From JBMOMT01 sp049324835 (GTDB lineage Bacteria > Chloroflexota > Anaerolineae > CAYNKW01): 64,000 nucleotides of DNA. The notes under the pieces are model-generated. The model was not told the DNA's origin. It saw nothing but the letters and a program-made list of their open reading frames with translations, and did no database searches. How positions within the stretch are numbered: the first letter of the stretch is position 1; every line of letters starts with the position of its first letter. This document shows, in pieces, positions 33,701-47,273 of the stretch. The translations under genes were made by a program, and so were the position numbers. The DNA is taken from assembly GCA_049324835.1 (NCBI GenBank), contig JBMOMT010000030.1, positions 1-64,000 of the forward strand, read 5' to 3'.

Positions 33701-35842
33701 TCAGCCGTTTTTGGCGATCCGTGGCAGCCAGATCGGATAACCGTAGTATATCGTCGCCTGGCGGGTGAAGGGGCTGTGCAGGCCGCCCTGGAGGATCAGG
33801 GTGTTGGTGATGGATGTGAGCAGGGTGACGCCGGCCGACGGTGACATGGCATAAGTAATAGTGGCCTGGCTGCCGGCTGCCACCTCCGCCTGCCAGGTGA
33901 TGTGGCCATCCGTCGCCAGGGGTGTGCCCAGGGAGGCATCCAGGGTTTCTGTGAGCAGGCGCATGGACGCGGGCAGGGTATCGGTGAGGCGGGCGCTGGC
34001 GGTGAGTGTGCCGCTGTTGCGCACTGTCAGCGTATAGGTCACGCTGTGGCCGGGCGGCAGGATGGCGCCGGCCGACGTTTTGTTCGAGGTGATGAGCACC
34101 GCTGCCGGCGTGAGCAGCACCGAGGTGAAGGTATCGCCCCAGGTGGCATCGCGCCAGCTCTCGGTGTTGCCCAACACATCGCGGGCGCGGACGCGGAAAA
34201 AGCAGGTGTGGTGATTCTCTGCCTGATAGACAGCACTCGTCTGTGTGGTGCGGGTGAGCCAGTCGGTCCAGTTGCCATCTGGCCCATCGCGCACCTGCAG
34301 ATCGTAATTGAGCACCGCCGAGTCATCGGCGGCGCTCCACGCGAGGGTGATGTGCGTGTCGGTGACGTAGGCTGGCAGTGGGGTGAGCCGGGAGAGCGGC
34401 GGTGAACTCTCGGGCTCAGCGCCGGTCAGGGCGAGAAGTTGATCCTGGGCGTCGAGCAGGGCGAGGGCCAGATCGTCCGAGCCGCCGATCATCAGGCTGG
34501 CGGTGTAGGGATGGGCCGGGTCCAGGTGTGGCAAAGTCTGGTGGTACAGCGGGCTGGCAGCGCCCGGTTGCCAGACGACGATGGCGCTGTTTGGCCGGGC
34601 GGCGGTGCTGTGCGCGCCGATGGTCACGCTTTCGCCGCTTGTTTCCAGGTACAGGGCTGCCTCGTGATTGGCGACGCTGATGCCGCCGATGCCTGCCGCC
34701 GGGTACCAGGTTTCTTGCCATTCGACGCTGCCCCCGGCGGGCAGGGTGGCGCTGTCCCAAAAGGTGGGTGCCAGGCCGCCGTGCATCTCGACGTAATACG
34801 AGCCGTCGTTCGTCCACAGGTAGGCGGGCAGGGCATCGGCCCCCCAGCCAAAGGCAAAACCCTTGGCGCCGCGGGCCTGATCCGCGGGGTAAATACGCAC
34901 CAGACCTTCATCGACGGCAGGGTCGTAGACGGCGCTGAAATCGTCCTGGGCGGTGGGGTGCTCGAAAAAGCCCAACCAGCCCCGCCAGTTGCCCAGGCGG
35001 CTCATATCACGCCCATCGTAGACCGGCCAGCTCATGGGCTGCCCTTCGCCGGGCAGAGAGGAATCGCCGGTAGAGTGGACGGTCACGGTGTTCACCGGGA
35101 AGACGAAACGTAGATCGGCTGAGACGGTGTTGGCCGGGCCGGGGGCGATCATGGCGTTGGTCCAGTATTTAAAGTCGAGTGGGATGCCGCGCGTATTTTC
35201 GATGCGCGGGCGAATAACGAAACAGGCCCGGTCGGCGGGCAGGTAGACACTCACGACGGCTCGCAGGCGGTCGGGGGCGGTGCTGTCGCGCAGGGTGACG
35301 GTGACGCCATCGGCGGCTTTGAGGGTTTCGTAGCTCCACGGCACGCCGGTTTCGTAACCGTGTTCCTCCACCGGCAGCCCCCACTCGATGCCGCCTGCGG
35401 CCAGCCACCAGCCCTGTTCCGGCGGGCCCCAGTCGGTGGGTTGGATGACGGGGTTCTGGTATAACTCGTTGTGGCCGGTGGGTTTAAAAATGGCCTGGTA
35501 GAGCCGTCCACCCAGTTCGGGCAGAAAGGTGAGCTTGAGATAGTCGTTTTCGGCAACCAGCAGGGTATAGCTCCTGGCCGATGGCTGGGGGTTGGAACCG
35601 CGATAGGCGTTACGATCCAGCACTTTGTAGCTGATGTTGTAGCTGGGGTTGTGCTGGTCGTAGAGATAGTTGGTATAAGGATAGGTGTTGATGACGAGGG
35701 TGGTGCTATAGACGTCGGCTGTTCCGGCGGGGCGGGTGGTCGCCGCGATGGTCTGCGGGCCGAGAACCAAAGCCAGACCGAGGATCAGACCGGCCAGCAG
35801 CGTCGAAGCGATCAGCACGGTTTTGTTGAACCAGGCGTTCAT
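33701..35842 (-). CDS. Secreted DUF5107 protein with Fn3- and DUF11-like domains
   Basis: A 713-residue exported protein. Signal peptide (TVLIASTLLAGLILGLALVLG), then a large DUF5107 domain (~30-390: LKLTFLPELGGRLYQAIFKP, AAGGIEWGLP, LDFKYWTNAMIAPGP, typical of galactose-mutarotase-like beta-sandwich folds), a fibronectin-like domain (TDTHITLAWSAADDSAV...FFRVRARDVLGNTESW) and a DUF11-type repeat (SVTYTLTVRNSGTLTASARL). It ends in PIWLPRIAKNG, a variant of the YLPLxxR motif shared by the next five genes. DUF5107 is found in carbohydrate-active proteins, so glycan binding or hydrolysis outside the cell is likely. ATG 35842; the longer frame runs into an inverted repeat. Confidence 0.75.
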   Translation of the reverse strand: MNAWFNKTVLIASTLLAGLILGLALVLGPQTIAATTRPAGTADVYSTTLVINTYPYTNYLYDQHNPSYNISYKVLDRNAYRGSNPQPSARSYTLLVAENDYLKLTFLPELGGRLYQAIFKPTGHNELYQNPVIQPTDWGPPEQGWWLAAGGIEWGLPVEEHGYETGVPWSYETLKAADGVTVTLRDSTAPDRLRAVVSVYLPADRACFVIRPRIENTRGIPLDFKYWTNAMIAPGPANTVSADLRFVFPVNTVTVHSTGDSSLPGEGQPMSWPVYDGRDMSRLGNWRGWLGFFEHPTAQDDFSAVYDPAVDEGLVRIYPADQARGAKGFAFGWGADALPAYLWTNDGSYYVEMHGGLAPTFWDSATLPAGGSVEWQETWYPAAGIGGISVANHEAALYLETSGESVTIGAHSTAARPNSAIVVWQPGAASPLYHQTLPHLDPAHPYTASLMIGGSDDLALALLDAQDQLLALTGAEPESSPPLSRLTPLPAYVTDTHITLAWSAADDSAVLNYDLQVRDGPDGNWTDWLTRTTQTSAVYQAENHHTCFFRVRARDVLGNTESWRDATWGDTFTSVLLTPAAVLITSNKTSAGAILPPGHSVTYTLTVRNSGTLTASARLTDTLPASMRLLTETLDASLGTPLATDGHITWQAEVAAGSQATITYAMSPSAGVTLLTSITNTLILQGGLHSPFTRQATIYYGYPIWLPRIAKNG

Positions 35843-35864
35843 GTGGCGCCTTTGTTGTGAGAGG

Positions 35865-35947
35865 GGTGACAGGCACTTTAGACCCAATATATCGTACCAC
35901 TTTGGCTTGGGATACCCCACATCTGGTATGTGAAAGTGCCTGTCACC
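35865..35947. repeat. 83-bp element with perfect 15-bp inverted repeats
   Basis: GGTGACAGGCACTTT at 35865-35879 and AAAGTGCCTGTCACC at 35933-35947 are perfect inverted repeats around an AT-richer core. It separates the DUF5107 gene from the beta-propeller gene. Palindromic repeats with this GTGACAGGCAC sequence are the type seen in REP-like or small non-autonomous elements; only one copy is present here and no target duplication is visible. Confidence 0.7.
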
Positions 35948-35968
35948 TTGATTCCGATAAAGTCGAAA

Positions 35969-37462
35969 TTACGGGTCGTACAACACGCTCACCGAACCAT
36001 CGGCATAGTTGGCTACCCAGGCCCAGTGACCGGAGGCGGCCACGCCACACCCGCCCAGGCGCTCCGGGCCTTCGTGCTGCGGCGGCAACGACCAGACGGC
36101 GCCGGTGGCATAACCGCCGGGGTAGACGATGTGCAGTTGATCGTTGTCGGCGGCGACCACCAGCAGGTGGTCGGTGGTGGGGTTGTAGGCCACGGCAAAG
36201 GGCGGGGTGGCGGTCATGTCTTTTTTGCGCACCGGCTTGTCGGCGCCGTAGGGCGGCATGGTCGAAATCTCGTACAGGCCCGGCGCGCCATCACGGCGGC
36301 TGATGAGGATCAGCGGGTTCCACAGGGCGTTGGGATTGGGCGTGTAGGCGGCGGCCAAGTAGCCCCATTCCTGACGCAGGCGATAGATCTCGCTGCCATC
36401 GTCGCAGACGACGGTGATGCTTTCGGCGCCATCGCCGTGATTGGGCACGTAGGCGCAGTTGCCCCAGGCTGCCGGAAAGAGCGGGTCGGCGCCGACGGCC
36501 ACCGTGGTGATGACGTCGAGGGTGGTGGCGTCGATGATGCTGAGTGAATCGTCGTCGAAATTGGTCACGTAAATCCGCTCGGCGGTGGCGGCCACGCCGA
36601 GCGGCGCAGCGCCCACGCTGACGGTCTGCTGTAGCGTCAGGCTGACGGCGTTCATGACGGACAGGCTGTTGGAACCGTTGTTGGCGATGTAGAGCGTGTC
36701 GCTGATGACGGCGATGCCAGCAGGGTTGAGGCCGCCGGTGGCCGTTTGGCTCAACACCTGGTGGGTGTAGAGGTCGATGGCTGCCACCGCGCCGTCGCCG
36801 CCGGGGTTGCCGCTGCCGTCGTCGTCGAACAGGGTGACATAGACCCGCCCGTGCTGCTCTGAAATGGCCAGCGACTTGGGATGCGCGCCCACGACGATCT
36901 TGGGTGGCAGTTCGATGGTGGGATAGTGGCGCGTTATCAACGGCAGGTAGAGCCTTTGGCTGGCCACCGGCACGGTGAGCACAAAGGTGTGGCTCAGCGG
37001 CACGCTGCCGGAAATGGCATGCAGGCGCACGGTGTTGGTGAGCAGCGGCGCGTTCAGGTCTGCGGGCACGTTCAGGGTGAGCTGAAAACTGGCGCTGCCG
37101 GCGCTGAGGGTCGATGTGTTCCAAACGGCCTGGGTTGCCGTCTGGGCGCGGCTAAAACCGAGGGCGGTGGCGGTGTCGGCCAGCCAGGTGGTGCTGAGGG
37201 GCAGGGTGTCGGTGAGGGTGACCGATGTCACCGTGGTGGGGTCGATGCGGTAGCGGATGGTGTAGGTGATCGGCTGGCCCGGAATGGCCAGCTGGACGCC
37301 GATCGTTTTGCTGATGGCCACGGCGTCGCCGTTGGCCTGGGGGCCCGCTGGTGGGTCATGGGGTGATTGGGCTGGGGTCGCTGGGGCGGCGATGAGTGCG
37401 GCGGTGATGAAGAGACCCAGCAGGGCCGTGGCCGCTGCAATTGGAATCTTGTGGGTGTTCAT
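35969..37462 (-). CDS. Secreted YncE-like beta-propeller protein with DUF11-like domain
   Basis: A 497-residue exported protein: signal peptide (AAATALLGLFITAALIAAPATPA), a DUF11-like beta-sandwich (~55-165, QPITYTIRYRIDPTTVTSVT), the motif LYLPLITRHY, then a seven-bladed YncE/lactonase-type propeller with repeats such as GLNPAGIAVISDTLYIANNG, APLGVAATAERIYVTNFDDD and HWAWVANYADGSVSVL. Such propellers usually bind ligands or partner proteins rather than catalyse. ATG 37462 has AAGGAG upstream. Confidence 0.77.
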   Translation of the reverse strand: MNTHKIPIAAATALLGLFITAALIAAPATPAQSPHDPPAGPQANGDAVAISKTIGVQLAIPGQPITYTIRYRIDPTTVTSVTLTDTLPLSTTWLADTATALGFSRAQTATQAVWNTSTLSAGSASFQLTLNVPADLNAPLLTNTVRLHAISGSVPLSHTFVLTVPVASQRLYLPLITRHYPTIELPPKIVVGAHPKSLAISEQHGRVYVTLFDDDGSGNPGGDGAVAAIDLYTHQVLSQTATGGLNPAGIAVISDTLYIANNGSNSLSVMNAVSLTLQQTVSVGAAPLGVAATAERIYVTNFDDDSLSIIDATTLDVITTVAVGADPLFPAAWGNCAYVPNHGDGAESITVVCDDGSEIYRLRQEWGYLAAAYTPNPNALWNPLILISRRDGAPGLYEISTMPPYGADKPVRKKDMTATPPFAVAYNPTTDHLLVVAADNDQLHIVYPGGYATGAVWSLPPQHEGPERLGGCGVAASGHWAWVANYADGSVSVLYDP

Positions 37463-37630
37463 CTTGCACTCCTTGGCAGGATTCAATTGTGCAGGGGTGA
37501 CAGTTGCCCTGGCGCAGGCCGGGCGCGTTGAGGCTGGGGCAGCGATGGGCTGTCGTCTGCGGGAGGGCCGGTTGTGTCTATTGTAACACAGGCAGGTGGA
37601 GGGGGCGATTACGTTTGGGTTACAGTTCGG

Positions 37631-40405
37631 TCATGGCGTGGGGCAGGCCAGCAGTGACACGTCATCGACGACCATACGGCCCAGGTCGTCGTTGCCGTCG
37701 TTGTAGACGCCAAAGCGCAGGCTGAGCGTCAGCCCGGCGTACTCGGACAGATCGGCCTGGGCGTGGAGCCAGACCTGGTCGTTGGCGCTGGTCCAGAGCA
37801 GCGAATCGAGGATGGCGCCGTCGCCGTCCAGAAGCAGCAGGTATTGTAGATCGTCGGGGTCGGTGGAGGCGGGGTACCACTCGTAGCCGAGTGTGGCGTC
37901 GTGCGCCTCCGGAATGGCGACCGTCTGCTGGAAAGAGCTGTAACTGTAGGTGTTGACGCCGCCCGGCTCGATGCCGGCGCGCATGGCGCGCTTGCCGCTG
38001 TGGATGGGGGCGGTGACGTAGGCAGCGGGATAGGGGGTTTCTAGAATTTCCCAGCCGGCGTCGGCCTCGAAACCGCCGTTGACGATCACCTCGGTGCAGG
38101 GAGACACAGCGTAGGCCCTGAGCGCCAGCGGCAGGTAGATATGGACAGGCTCGACGCCTTCGTGGCCCAGCCGCACGTCGTCGATCAGGACATTGGCCGC
38201 ATCGGGAGCACCGCCCTGGGTCAGTGTGATCTGGACGTTGAGCGGCCCGTGCCAGCCATCTGGCAGGCGCGTCTGAAAGACCGTCCAATCGGCGGCGGTG
38301 AGGGGCAGGCTGTGGCTGGTGGATTGTCCACTGCAACGCAGCGTGACGGTCAGAGATGCGCCTTCTCCGGCGGCGGGCGCGCGGTAGAGCAGCGAGAGGG
38401 TGGGCGAGACGGCATTGGTCGGCAGGTTGACCGTCTGCGAGAGCCAGGCGGCGCCGCTGAAAACGCTGCCGCCCAGTTGGACCGCGCCCAGGCCGGTGTG
38501 GGCTGCTGCCGTCGAGAGCGGCGCGGCGACGCCGCCCGCCGCCCAGCCGTCGAGGTCACTCTCGAAATCCCAGTTGGTCACCAGGTTTACGAACGAGTCG
38601 GGGGCGAGGACAAAGGGATAGGTCACGTCGCCGCCGGTTGCGTTCACGTTGCGGGCGGAGGGCAGGGCGGCGTGGCCCTCGGCGCGGGCGGTGAGGGTGT
38701 AGACATCTCGGGCCAGCCGCGACAGGGTGTAGTTACCGTCGGCCTCCGAGGTGGCCGTGATCCAGTTGGGCAGAGCGATCTCGACGCCGCTCACCGGGCG
38801 GCCGTGCACGTCCTGCACCAGGCCGAGGATGGCGACGGGTGGGGTATCGGTGAGGGTCACGGTGGCGGTGAGGAGAGGGCTGGCAGGGTTGGCGTCGTGG
38901 AACCAGTTCACGCCCTCGTGCACCATGTCCCAGGCCAGGGTGTAGCGACCGGGGGTGATGGGTGTGGTCAGCAGAGCCGTTTGGAAGGTGTGGCTGTGGC
39001 TGAAGGTCAGATCGTCCGGCAGCCCGCTGCGATGATCGTCCTCTGAGGGCTGCGCCACCGGCTGGCCCGTTTCGTCGAGCCAGTGATAGCCCAGCCGCAC
39101 GGCGTCGACGATACCGGCCCGGCTCCAGGTGCGCCAGCCGACGTTGCGCGCGCTCACGGTGGGGCTGTAGGTCTCGCCTGCCAGCAAGGTGGGCGGCGGT
39201 GTGTTCCACGAGAGCCAATCCACCCGATAGGCGTCGATGCAGGTCTCGATGCGATCCCAGGTATCGGCGCGCAGGTCGGGTAGTTTGGCGTAGAGATAAT
39301 CGCCGGGGCAGGCGGTGGTGCCGGGCGGATAATCGCGGTGACCGGCCAGGTTGGGCGTGGTGGCGTCCAAAAAGGGCGCGCTTTCCAGGGGGTGGATGAG
39401 GCTGCGCTCCGCCTCCCAGGCGGCCAGATCGGCGATGGCGGTCAGGGTGGCCGTGGAGGGCTCGACGCTGTCGTAGGTGTTGCCATAACTTCCGATAGCA
39501 CCGATGCCCAGGCTGCCGTAATTGTAGCCGTAGACGTGGCCGCCGACGACGCCCGGCCCGCCGTAGCGCCCCTGATAGATGTTGCCGAATCTATCGACCA
39601 AATAGTTGTAGCCGATGTCGCCCCAGCCGCGGGTGACGGCGTGGTAGTAATAGATGGCCCGCACCATGCTGGCTGCTTCGTCCTCGGTGTAATCGTTGGG
39701 TGAGACGGTGTGATGCACCACGATTTTTTCGACGCTGCGATACTCTGGCGGCCAGGTCATCAGGTTTTCGTCGGCGCCCCAACCGGCGCGGGAGATGATC
39801 GTCGGCTGTGGGACAGCCTGGACGGTGTCGCCGCTGGATAGGACGTTCGTTTTGGCCTGGGTGGTGGTCGGCCCGGCAGTCGCGTCGATGGCGGTGACGG
39901 TCATCTCTTGCAGGATGGGGCTTTGGCCGTCGGGCGCGGCGGTCAGGGTGAGGCGGTACTGGTACTGTGCCCCACCCGCCGCCAGCAGCGGCGCTTCGGG
40001 AAAAAAGCCTGCGGCGGCATCGATCCGCTCCACCTCGTCAAAGGCGACCCAGACCGACCAGCCTCCGGCGGTGAAAATGCGCATCTCGATATCCAGCGCG
40101 CTCCCCGGCGGCACCACGGCCCGCCAGTGGGGCGCGACGGCGTTAAACGGCATCGGCGGCGCGACGACCGGCGAGGTGTAGCGGCCATCGGTGGCGCCGG
40201 GCGGCAGGTGCAGCTCGCCGCCGGCCAACTCTGAAACCACCACGCCGTCGCACTCGCCGCCGGCGAAATCGGCGGCTGTCGTCTGCGTCCAGTCGTGGCT
40301 GCGGCTGTCGCCTGCCTGGGCGTGGAGGTGGCTGGAGGGGTTGCCGCGCAGGAGGGCCAGCAGACCACAAAGGATGATGCTGCTGAAAAGTCTGGTGTGA
40401 TTCAT
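37631..40405 (-). CDS. Secreted PGRP-type N-acetylmuramoyl-L-alanine amidase, multidomain
   Basis: A 924-residue exported protein. After the signal peptide and a beta domain (~50-195) comes an Amidase_2/PGRP domain: AGWGADENLMTWPPEY, VVHHTVSPNDYTEDE (zinc His), GWGDIGYNYLVDRFGNIYQG, LAGHRDYPPGTTACPGDYLY (second His and Cys ligands). Then a CARDB/Ig-like domain, a carboxypeptidase-regulatory-like domain (GLVQDVHGRPVSGVEIALPN), two jelly-roll domains and a copy of the motif IYLPLALRAY between them. It probably cleaves peptidoglycan cross-bridge stems of other cells or of the host envelope. ATG 40405 opens the signal peptide; the frame extends upstream over palindromic repeats without homology. 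Confidence 0.83.
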   Translation of the reverse strand: MNHTRLFSSIILCGLLALLRGNPSSHLHAQAGDSRSHDWTQTTAADFAGGECDGVVVSELAGGELHLPPGATDGRYTSPVVAPPMPFNAVAPHWRAVVPPGSALDIEMRIFTAGGWSVWVAFDEVERIDAAAGFFPEAPLLAAGGAQYQYRLTLTAAPDGQSPILQEMTVTAIDATAGPTTTQAKTNVLSSGDTVQAVPQPTIISRAGWGADENLMTWPPEYRSVEKIVVHHTVSPNDYTEDEAASMVRAIYYYHAVTRGWGDIGYNYLVDRFGNIYQGRYGGPGVVGGHVYGYNYGSLGIGAIGSYGNTYDSVEPSTATLTAIADLAAWEAERSLIHPLESAPFLDATTPNLAGHRDYPPGTTACPGDYLYAKLPDLRADTWDRIETCIDAYRVDWLSWNTPPPTLLAGETYSPTVSARNVGWRTWSRAGIVDAVRLGYHWLDETGQPVAQPSEDDHRSGLPDDLTFSHSHTFQTALLTTPITPGRYTLAWDMVHEGVNWFHDANPASPLLTATVTLTDTPPVAILGLVQDVHGRPVSGVEIALPNWITATSEADGNYTLSRLARDVYTLTARAEGHAALPSARNVNATGGDVTYPFVLAPDSFVNLVTNWDFESDLDGWAAGGVAAPLSTAAAHTGLGAVQLGGSVFSGAAWLSQTVNLPTNAVSPTLSLLYRAPAAGEGASLTVTLRCSGQSTSHSLPLTAADWTVFQTRLPDGWHGPLNVQITLTQGGAPDAANVLIDDVRLGHEGVEPVHIYLPLALRAYAVSPCTEVIVNGGFEADAGWEILETPYPAAYVTAPIHSGKRAMRAGIEPGGVNTYSYSSFQQTVAIPEAHDATLGYEWYPASTDPDDLQYLLLLDGDGAILDSLLWTSANDQVWLHAQADLSEYAGLTLSLRFGVYNDGNDDLGRMVVDDVSLLACPTP

Positions 40406-40427
40406 GTGTCTTTTCTGTTCAGCCGGA

Positions 40428-40504
40428 GACCTGTCAGGTCTGAATAGTACCGTGTGCCTTTTCCCACCGGGACCCGGCAGGTCTCCGATTCGAGACCTGC
40501 CGGG
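40428..40504. repeat. Palindromic repeats with GGCAGGTCTC arms
   Basis: CCCGGCAGGTCTC (40473-40485) and GAGACCTGCCGGG (40492-40504) form a perfect 13-bp hairpin with loop CGATTC; GACCTGTCAGGTC just before (40429-40441) is a related smaller palindrome. Lies between the subtilisin and amidase genes and could act as a weak transcription barrier. Confidence 0.7.
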
Positions 40505-40527
40505 CCTGGTGCGTTGCACCGGCGGGT

Positions 40528-44268
<3,741 letters not shown>

Positions 44269-44395
44269 GTTGACCTCTTTTCAGGTGTTGTTCCTGTCAC
44301 TTGCCGATGAATCTATTGTACCATGTCTTTAATTTCGTGTCAGTAAACGTTGAGTAAATTTTCCGCAACGGAGCGGGAATGCTGCGGCTGGCCGG

Positions 44396-45634
44396 TCAAT
44401 CGCTGTAGCCGCGAGATACCGACGGCAGGTGGACGGTGTAGAGCTGATCGACCACCAGCAGCCCGACGGTGATGTTCTGCGGGCTGTCCACGGCGTCGGG
44501 CGCGGTGATGGTGAGCGGGCCGCTGCGCTCGCTCACGGGGTAATCATCGACAACCGAGGCGACACAGGTGAGCGTGACGGTGTCTGCGCCATCGGCGGCC
44601 TGGAACCAGGCGCTGCTCTCGCTGGAACTCCAGTCCATGTCGCCGTCGCCGTTGTTGGTCACCTGAACGATGGCGTTCGTTGGCTGGCAGTCGCCGCTGC
44701 CGTGCTGGCTGAAAAAGGTGACAGTCGTCGGGCTGACAGACAGCACCGGGTCTTCGGTGATGTACTGGATGTCGTCACTGGCCGAGTAGGTCTGGGTGCT
44801 GTCTTGTACCTGGGCGTAGACGGTGCGAACACCCGAGCTGCCGGAGGCCAGGCTCCAGGTTTTGTTGGCTTTGTAGGTCTCCCAGGTGGACCAGTTGAGG
44901 TTGTCGTTGCTGAAGCGCATCTGCAAGGCGCCGGCAGGGCCATAGACGTAGAGCTGTACCGTGCGGCTGGTGGTAGAGTAGGCCTCGCTGTCGATGATCA
45001 CCGGATAGACGTCGGAGCGACTGCCGAAATCCTGCACCCAATAATTGTAATAGGGGCCGTTGTTGTACTGGGAGCTGCAACCGGCTGGACAATAGATGTT
45101 GGCGGCGTCTGAGGCGTCATAATAATAACCCACGCCGATCTCGCGGCGTAGGCTCAGGATGTTCTCGCGGTGGCCTTCACTGCCCATCCAGGCTGCCATC
45201 ACCGATTCCGGCGAGTCATAACCGGCGGCAATGTTTTCGGCCACGCCATCGCCGCCGTAATAACTCTGGATGCGATCATTCCAGGACTGGACGTAAGCCC
45301 AGGAACCGCCGGTATAGTTGTAGCTGTCGTGGGCAAAGTAATTGTCCACCCCCAGGTCCTGACTGTGGGCGCGGGCGGCGCTGCGCAGGTTGGCATTGAA
45401 CTTGAGAGGCGGTAGGCTCTGGTCGGCGCGCTCCTGGTTGACCAATCGAATCACCTGCCACTCCCAGGCATCCTGATCGCCAGCGCCAAGCGGCTCCAGG
45501 GCTCGATCGGCGATCCCCGGCGGCGCGGGGCTGGGGTCGTCGGCCAGAACGGGGAGTTGCCCGGTCAGCGCGGCCAGGAGCAGCAGCAAAAGCAGCAGGC
45601 GGTGGATGGGTGGTCGTTTGAGATGTTTCGACAT
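44396..45634 (-). CDS. Secreted CAP-domain protein
   Basis: A 412-residue exported protein: Leu-rich signal peptide (HRLLLLLLLLAALTGQLPVLA), CAP/SCP domain (~55-205) with QVIRLVNQERADQSLPPLKFN, RAHSQDLGVDNYFAHDS, GVAENIAAGYDSPE and SEGHRENILS carrying the conserved His and Glu residues, an Ig-like segment (TVQLYVYGPAGALQMRFSND), a BACON-like beta domain (LSVSPTTVTFFSQHGSG) and the tail VHLPSVSRGYSD. Bacterial CAP proteins are secreted and often associated with envelope or adhesion functions; catalysis is uncertain. The neighbouring protease has a related CAP domain at its N-terminus. RBS AGGAGAAAG. Confidence 0.82.
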   Translation of the reverse strand: MSKHLKRPPIHRLLLLLLLLAALTGQLPVLADDPSPAPPGIADRALEPLGAGDQDAWEWQVIRLVNQERADQSLPPLKFNANLRSAARAHSQDLGVDNYFAHDSYNYTGGSWAYVQSWNDRIQSYYGGDGVAENIAAGYDSPESVMAAWMGSEGHRENILSLRREIGVGYYYDASDAANIYCPAGCSSQYNNGPYYNYWVQDFGSRSDVYPVIIDSEAYSTTSRTVQLYVYGPAGALQMRFSNDNLNWSTWETYKANKTWSLASGSSGVRTVYAQVQDSTQTYSASDDIQYITEDPVLSVSPTTVTFFSQHGSGDCQPTNAIVQVTNNGDGDMDWSSSESSAWFQAADGADTVTLTCVASVVDDYPVSERSGPLTITAPDAVDSPQNITVGLLVVDQLYTVHLPSVSRGYSD

Positions 45635-45666
45635 AACTCTTTCTCCTGCTTTTCAACTGAAGGGCT

Positions 45667-47181
45667 TTAGGGTGATTCGAAAGCCTTGAGCGTCAGCGGC
45701 AGGTAGATACGCCAGACCTCATCGGCGACGACGACGGTGACGGTGACCGGTTTATGGACGTGGCTCAGGCCGCCGTTGGTGGTCACGGTGATCGCTGCGG
45801 TGGTGGCGCCGATGGCAAAAGCGGTGGTGTCGATGGTCAGGGTGAGGTGGCCGCTGTTGGTGAAAACGCCGCCGGGCACCCCCAGCCAGGGGGCGTCGGC
45901 GCTCACGGTGTAGGTCAGCGGTTCCACGCCGGCGCTCTGCACCTGCACGGTGCGGCTGTAGATACCTCGCTCTTCATCGGCGAGGAACAGACTCACCGCC
46001 TGCGGGCTGACGACGGCGTAGGGCCGTTTGGGCAGGTCTCGCACGGCGTTGTAGGCCTGACGCGCGCTGCTATCGGTGTGGCGCACGGCGTAATAACGCA
46101 CGGCGTCGCAGGCATCGTACCAGGTGGACAGGCTGAAATCCAGGTTGAACAGAAACATCACGCCCATCCAGGGCCAACGATCGTAAGCGTAATCAAAGGC
46201 GCGGGCGATATAATCGGCCTGGGTGGTCTCGTCCACCACCTGCCACCATCGCCCCTGGGCTTCCCAGGCGCTGCGACAGCCTGCCTCTTGCAACAGCCAG
46301 CCCCACTCGGTGGCCCAGATGGGGGTGTCGGCGTCGTCGTTGGCCAGCATGACGGCCCGTTGTTGCTCGGCGCGGCGGAAGGCCAGGCCATCGACGTACA
46401 TATTGCCATAGATGGGGTTGTCGGCCCAGCCGCCCGGCTCTTGTTCTGGCGGAAAGTAAAAACCGTAGGGATGTGAGCCCAAAGCGTCGAAATAACCCCT
46501 GGCGTCGTGATCGTACATGGCCTGAAGGAATTTGAGGTCGTTCCAGGCGTTGGGATAGGCGGGCGGGTCGGCGTTTGCATCGTAGGGGCCGACGGTCGCC
46601 AGGCCGCCGCTGACGATGATCGCCGTGGGGTCTATGGCAGTGATACATTGGTGCGCTTTTTGCAGCACGGCGGTGTATTCTGCCGGGTTGGGCAGTTCGG
46701 TGCCGGGCGCGCCCTCGGACCAGGCCCAATCCAGGTTGGGCTCGTTGCCGATCTCGTAGGCTTCCACCTTGCCCAGCCCGGCGGCTGCCTGTCCCTGGAC
46801 GTAGGCGCAGTAAGCGTCGAGGTCGTCATAGTCGGCCCAGTTGCCGTGCAATCGCAGCAGCACGTTGAAGGGCAATCGCTCGCCGGGCAGATTGTACAGC
46901 TTGACCCAGTCGAGGCCAAGCTCGGTGGCCCAGGCTTGTTTCTGAGCGTCCCAGGCGCTGACGTTGATGCCGTAACCCAGGTGAATCTGGGGAGAGGCGG
47001 CAGCCGCTTGCACCGGCGGCGAGGCTGCCGTTGTCGCTGCCGGTGCAACAGTGGCGTCGGCGATGGCCGCGCCAAACCCCTGAGGGGCAATCGTCGATTG
47101 GCTTTTGACGGGGGATGGGGCAGCGCACACGGCCCCGAAGGTCAAAACGAGCGCCAGCAAGATGCGGAGACTCGGTAACAT
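45667..47181 (-). CDS. Secreted glycoside-hydrolase-like TIM barrel with BACON-like tail
   Basis: A 504-residue exported protein. Signal peptide (ILLALVLTFGAVCAAP), then a (beta/alpha)8 glycosidase-clan domain (~65-385): YGINVSAWDAQ, KVEAYEIGNEPNLDWAW (Asn-Glu pair, putative acid/base), DALGSHPYGFYFPPEQE, PIWATEWGW (second Glu, putative nucleophile). The C-terminus has a BACON/Ig-like domain (SAGVEPLTYTVSADAPWLGV) and the motif IYLPLTLKAF before the stop. NEP and TEWGW fit clan GH-A (GH5/GH39-like); family and substrate not assignable. ATG 47181 has GGAAGGGA upstream. First gene of the six-gene secreted block. Confidence 0.78.
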   Translation of the reverse strand: MLPSLRILLALVLTFGAVCAAPSPVKSQSTIAPQGFGAAIADATVAPAATTAASPPVQAAAASPQIHLGYGINVSAWDAQKQAWATELGLDWVKLYNLPGERLPFNVLLRLHGNWADYDDLDAYCAYVQGQAAAGLGKVEAYEIGNEPNLDWAWSEGAPGTELPNPAEYTAVLQKAHQCITAIDPTAIIVSGGLATVGPYDANADPPAYPNAWNDLKFLQAMYDHDARGYFDALGSHPYGFYFPPEQEPGGWADNPIYGNMYVDGLAFRRAEQQRAVMLANDDADTPIWATEWGWLLQEAGCRSAWEAQGRWWQVVDETTQADYIARAFDYAYDRWPWMGVMFLFNLDFSLSTWYDACDAVRYYAVRHTDSSARQAYNAVRDLPKRPYAVVSPQAVSLFLADEERGIYSRTVQVQSAGVEPLTYTVSADAPWLGVPGGVFTNSGHLTLTIDTTAFAIGATTAAITVTTNGGLSHVHKPVTVTVVVADEVWRIYLPLTLKAFESP

Positions 47182-47273
47182 GGTGTCCCTTCCCAGAAAA
47201 GCGTGATTCTCTGACATTGTAACACGGGCCTCTGGCCGCCAACAATGGGAAAATAGTACTGTTTGCCGCTGCA

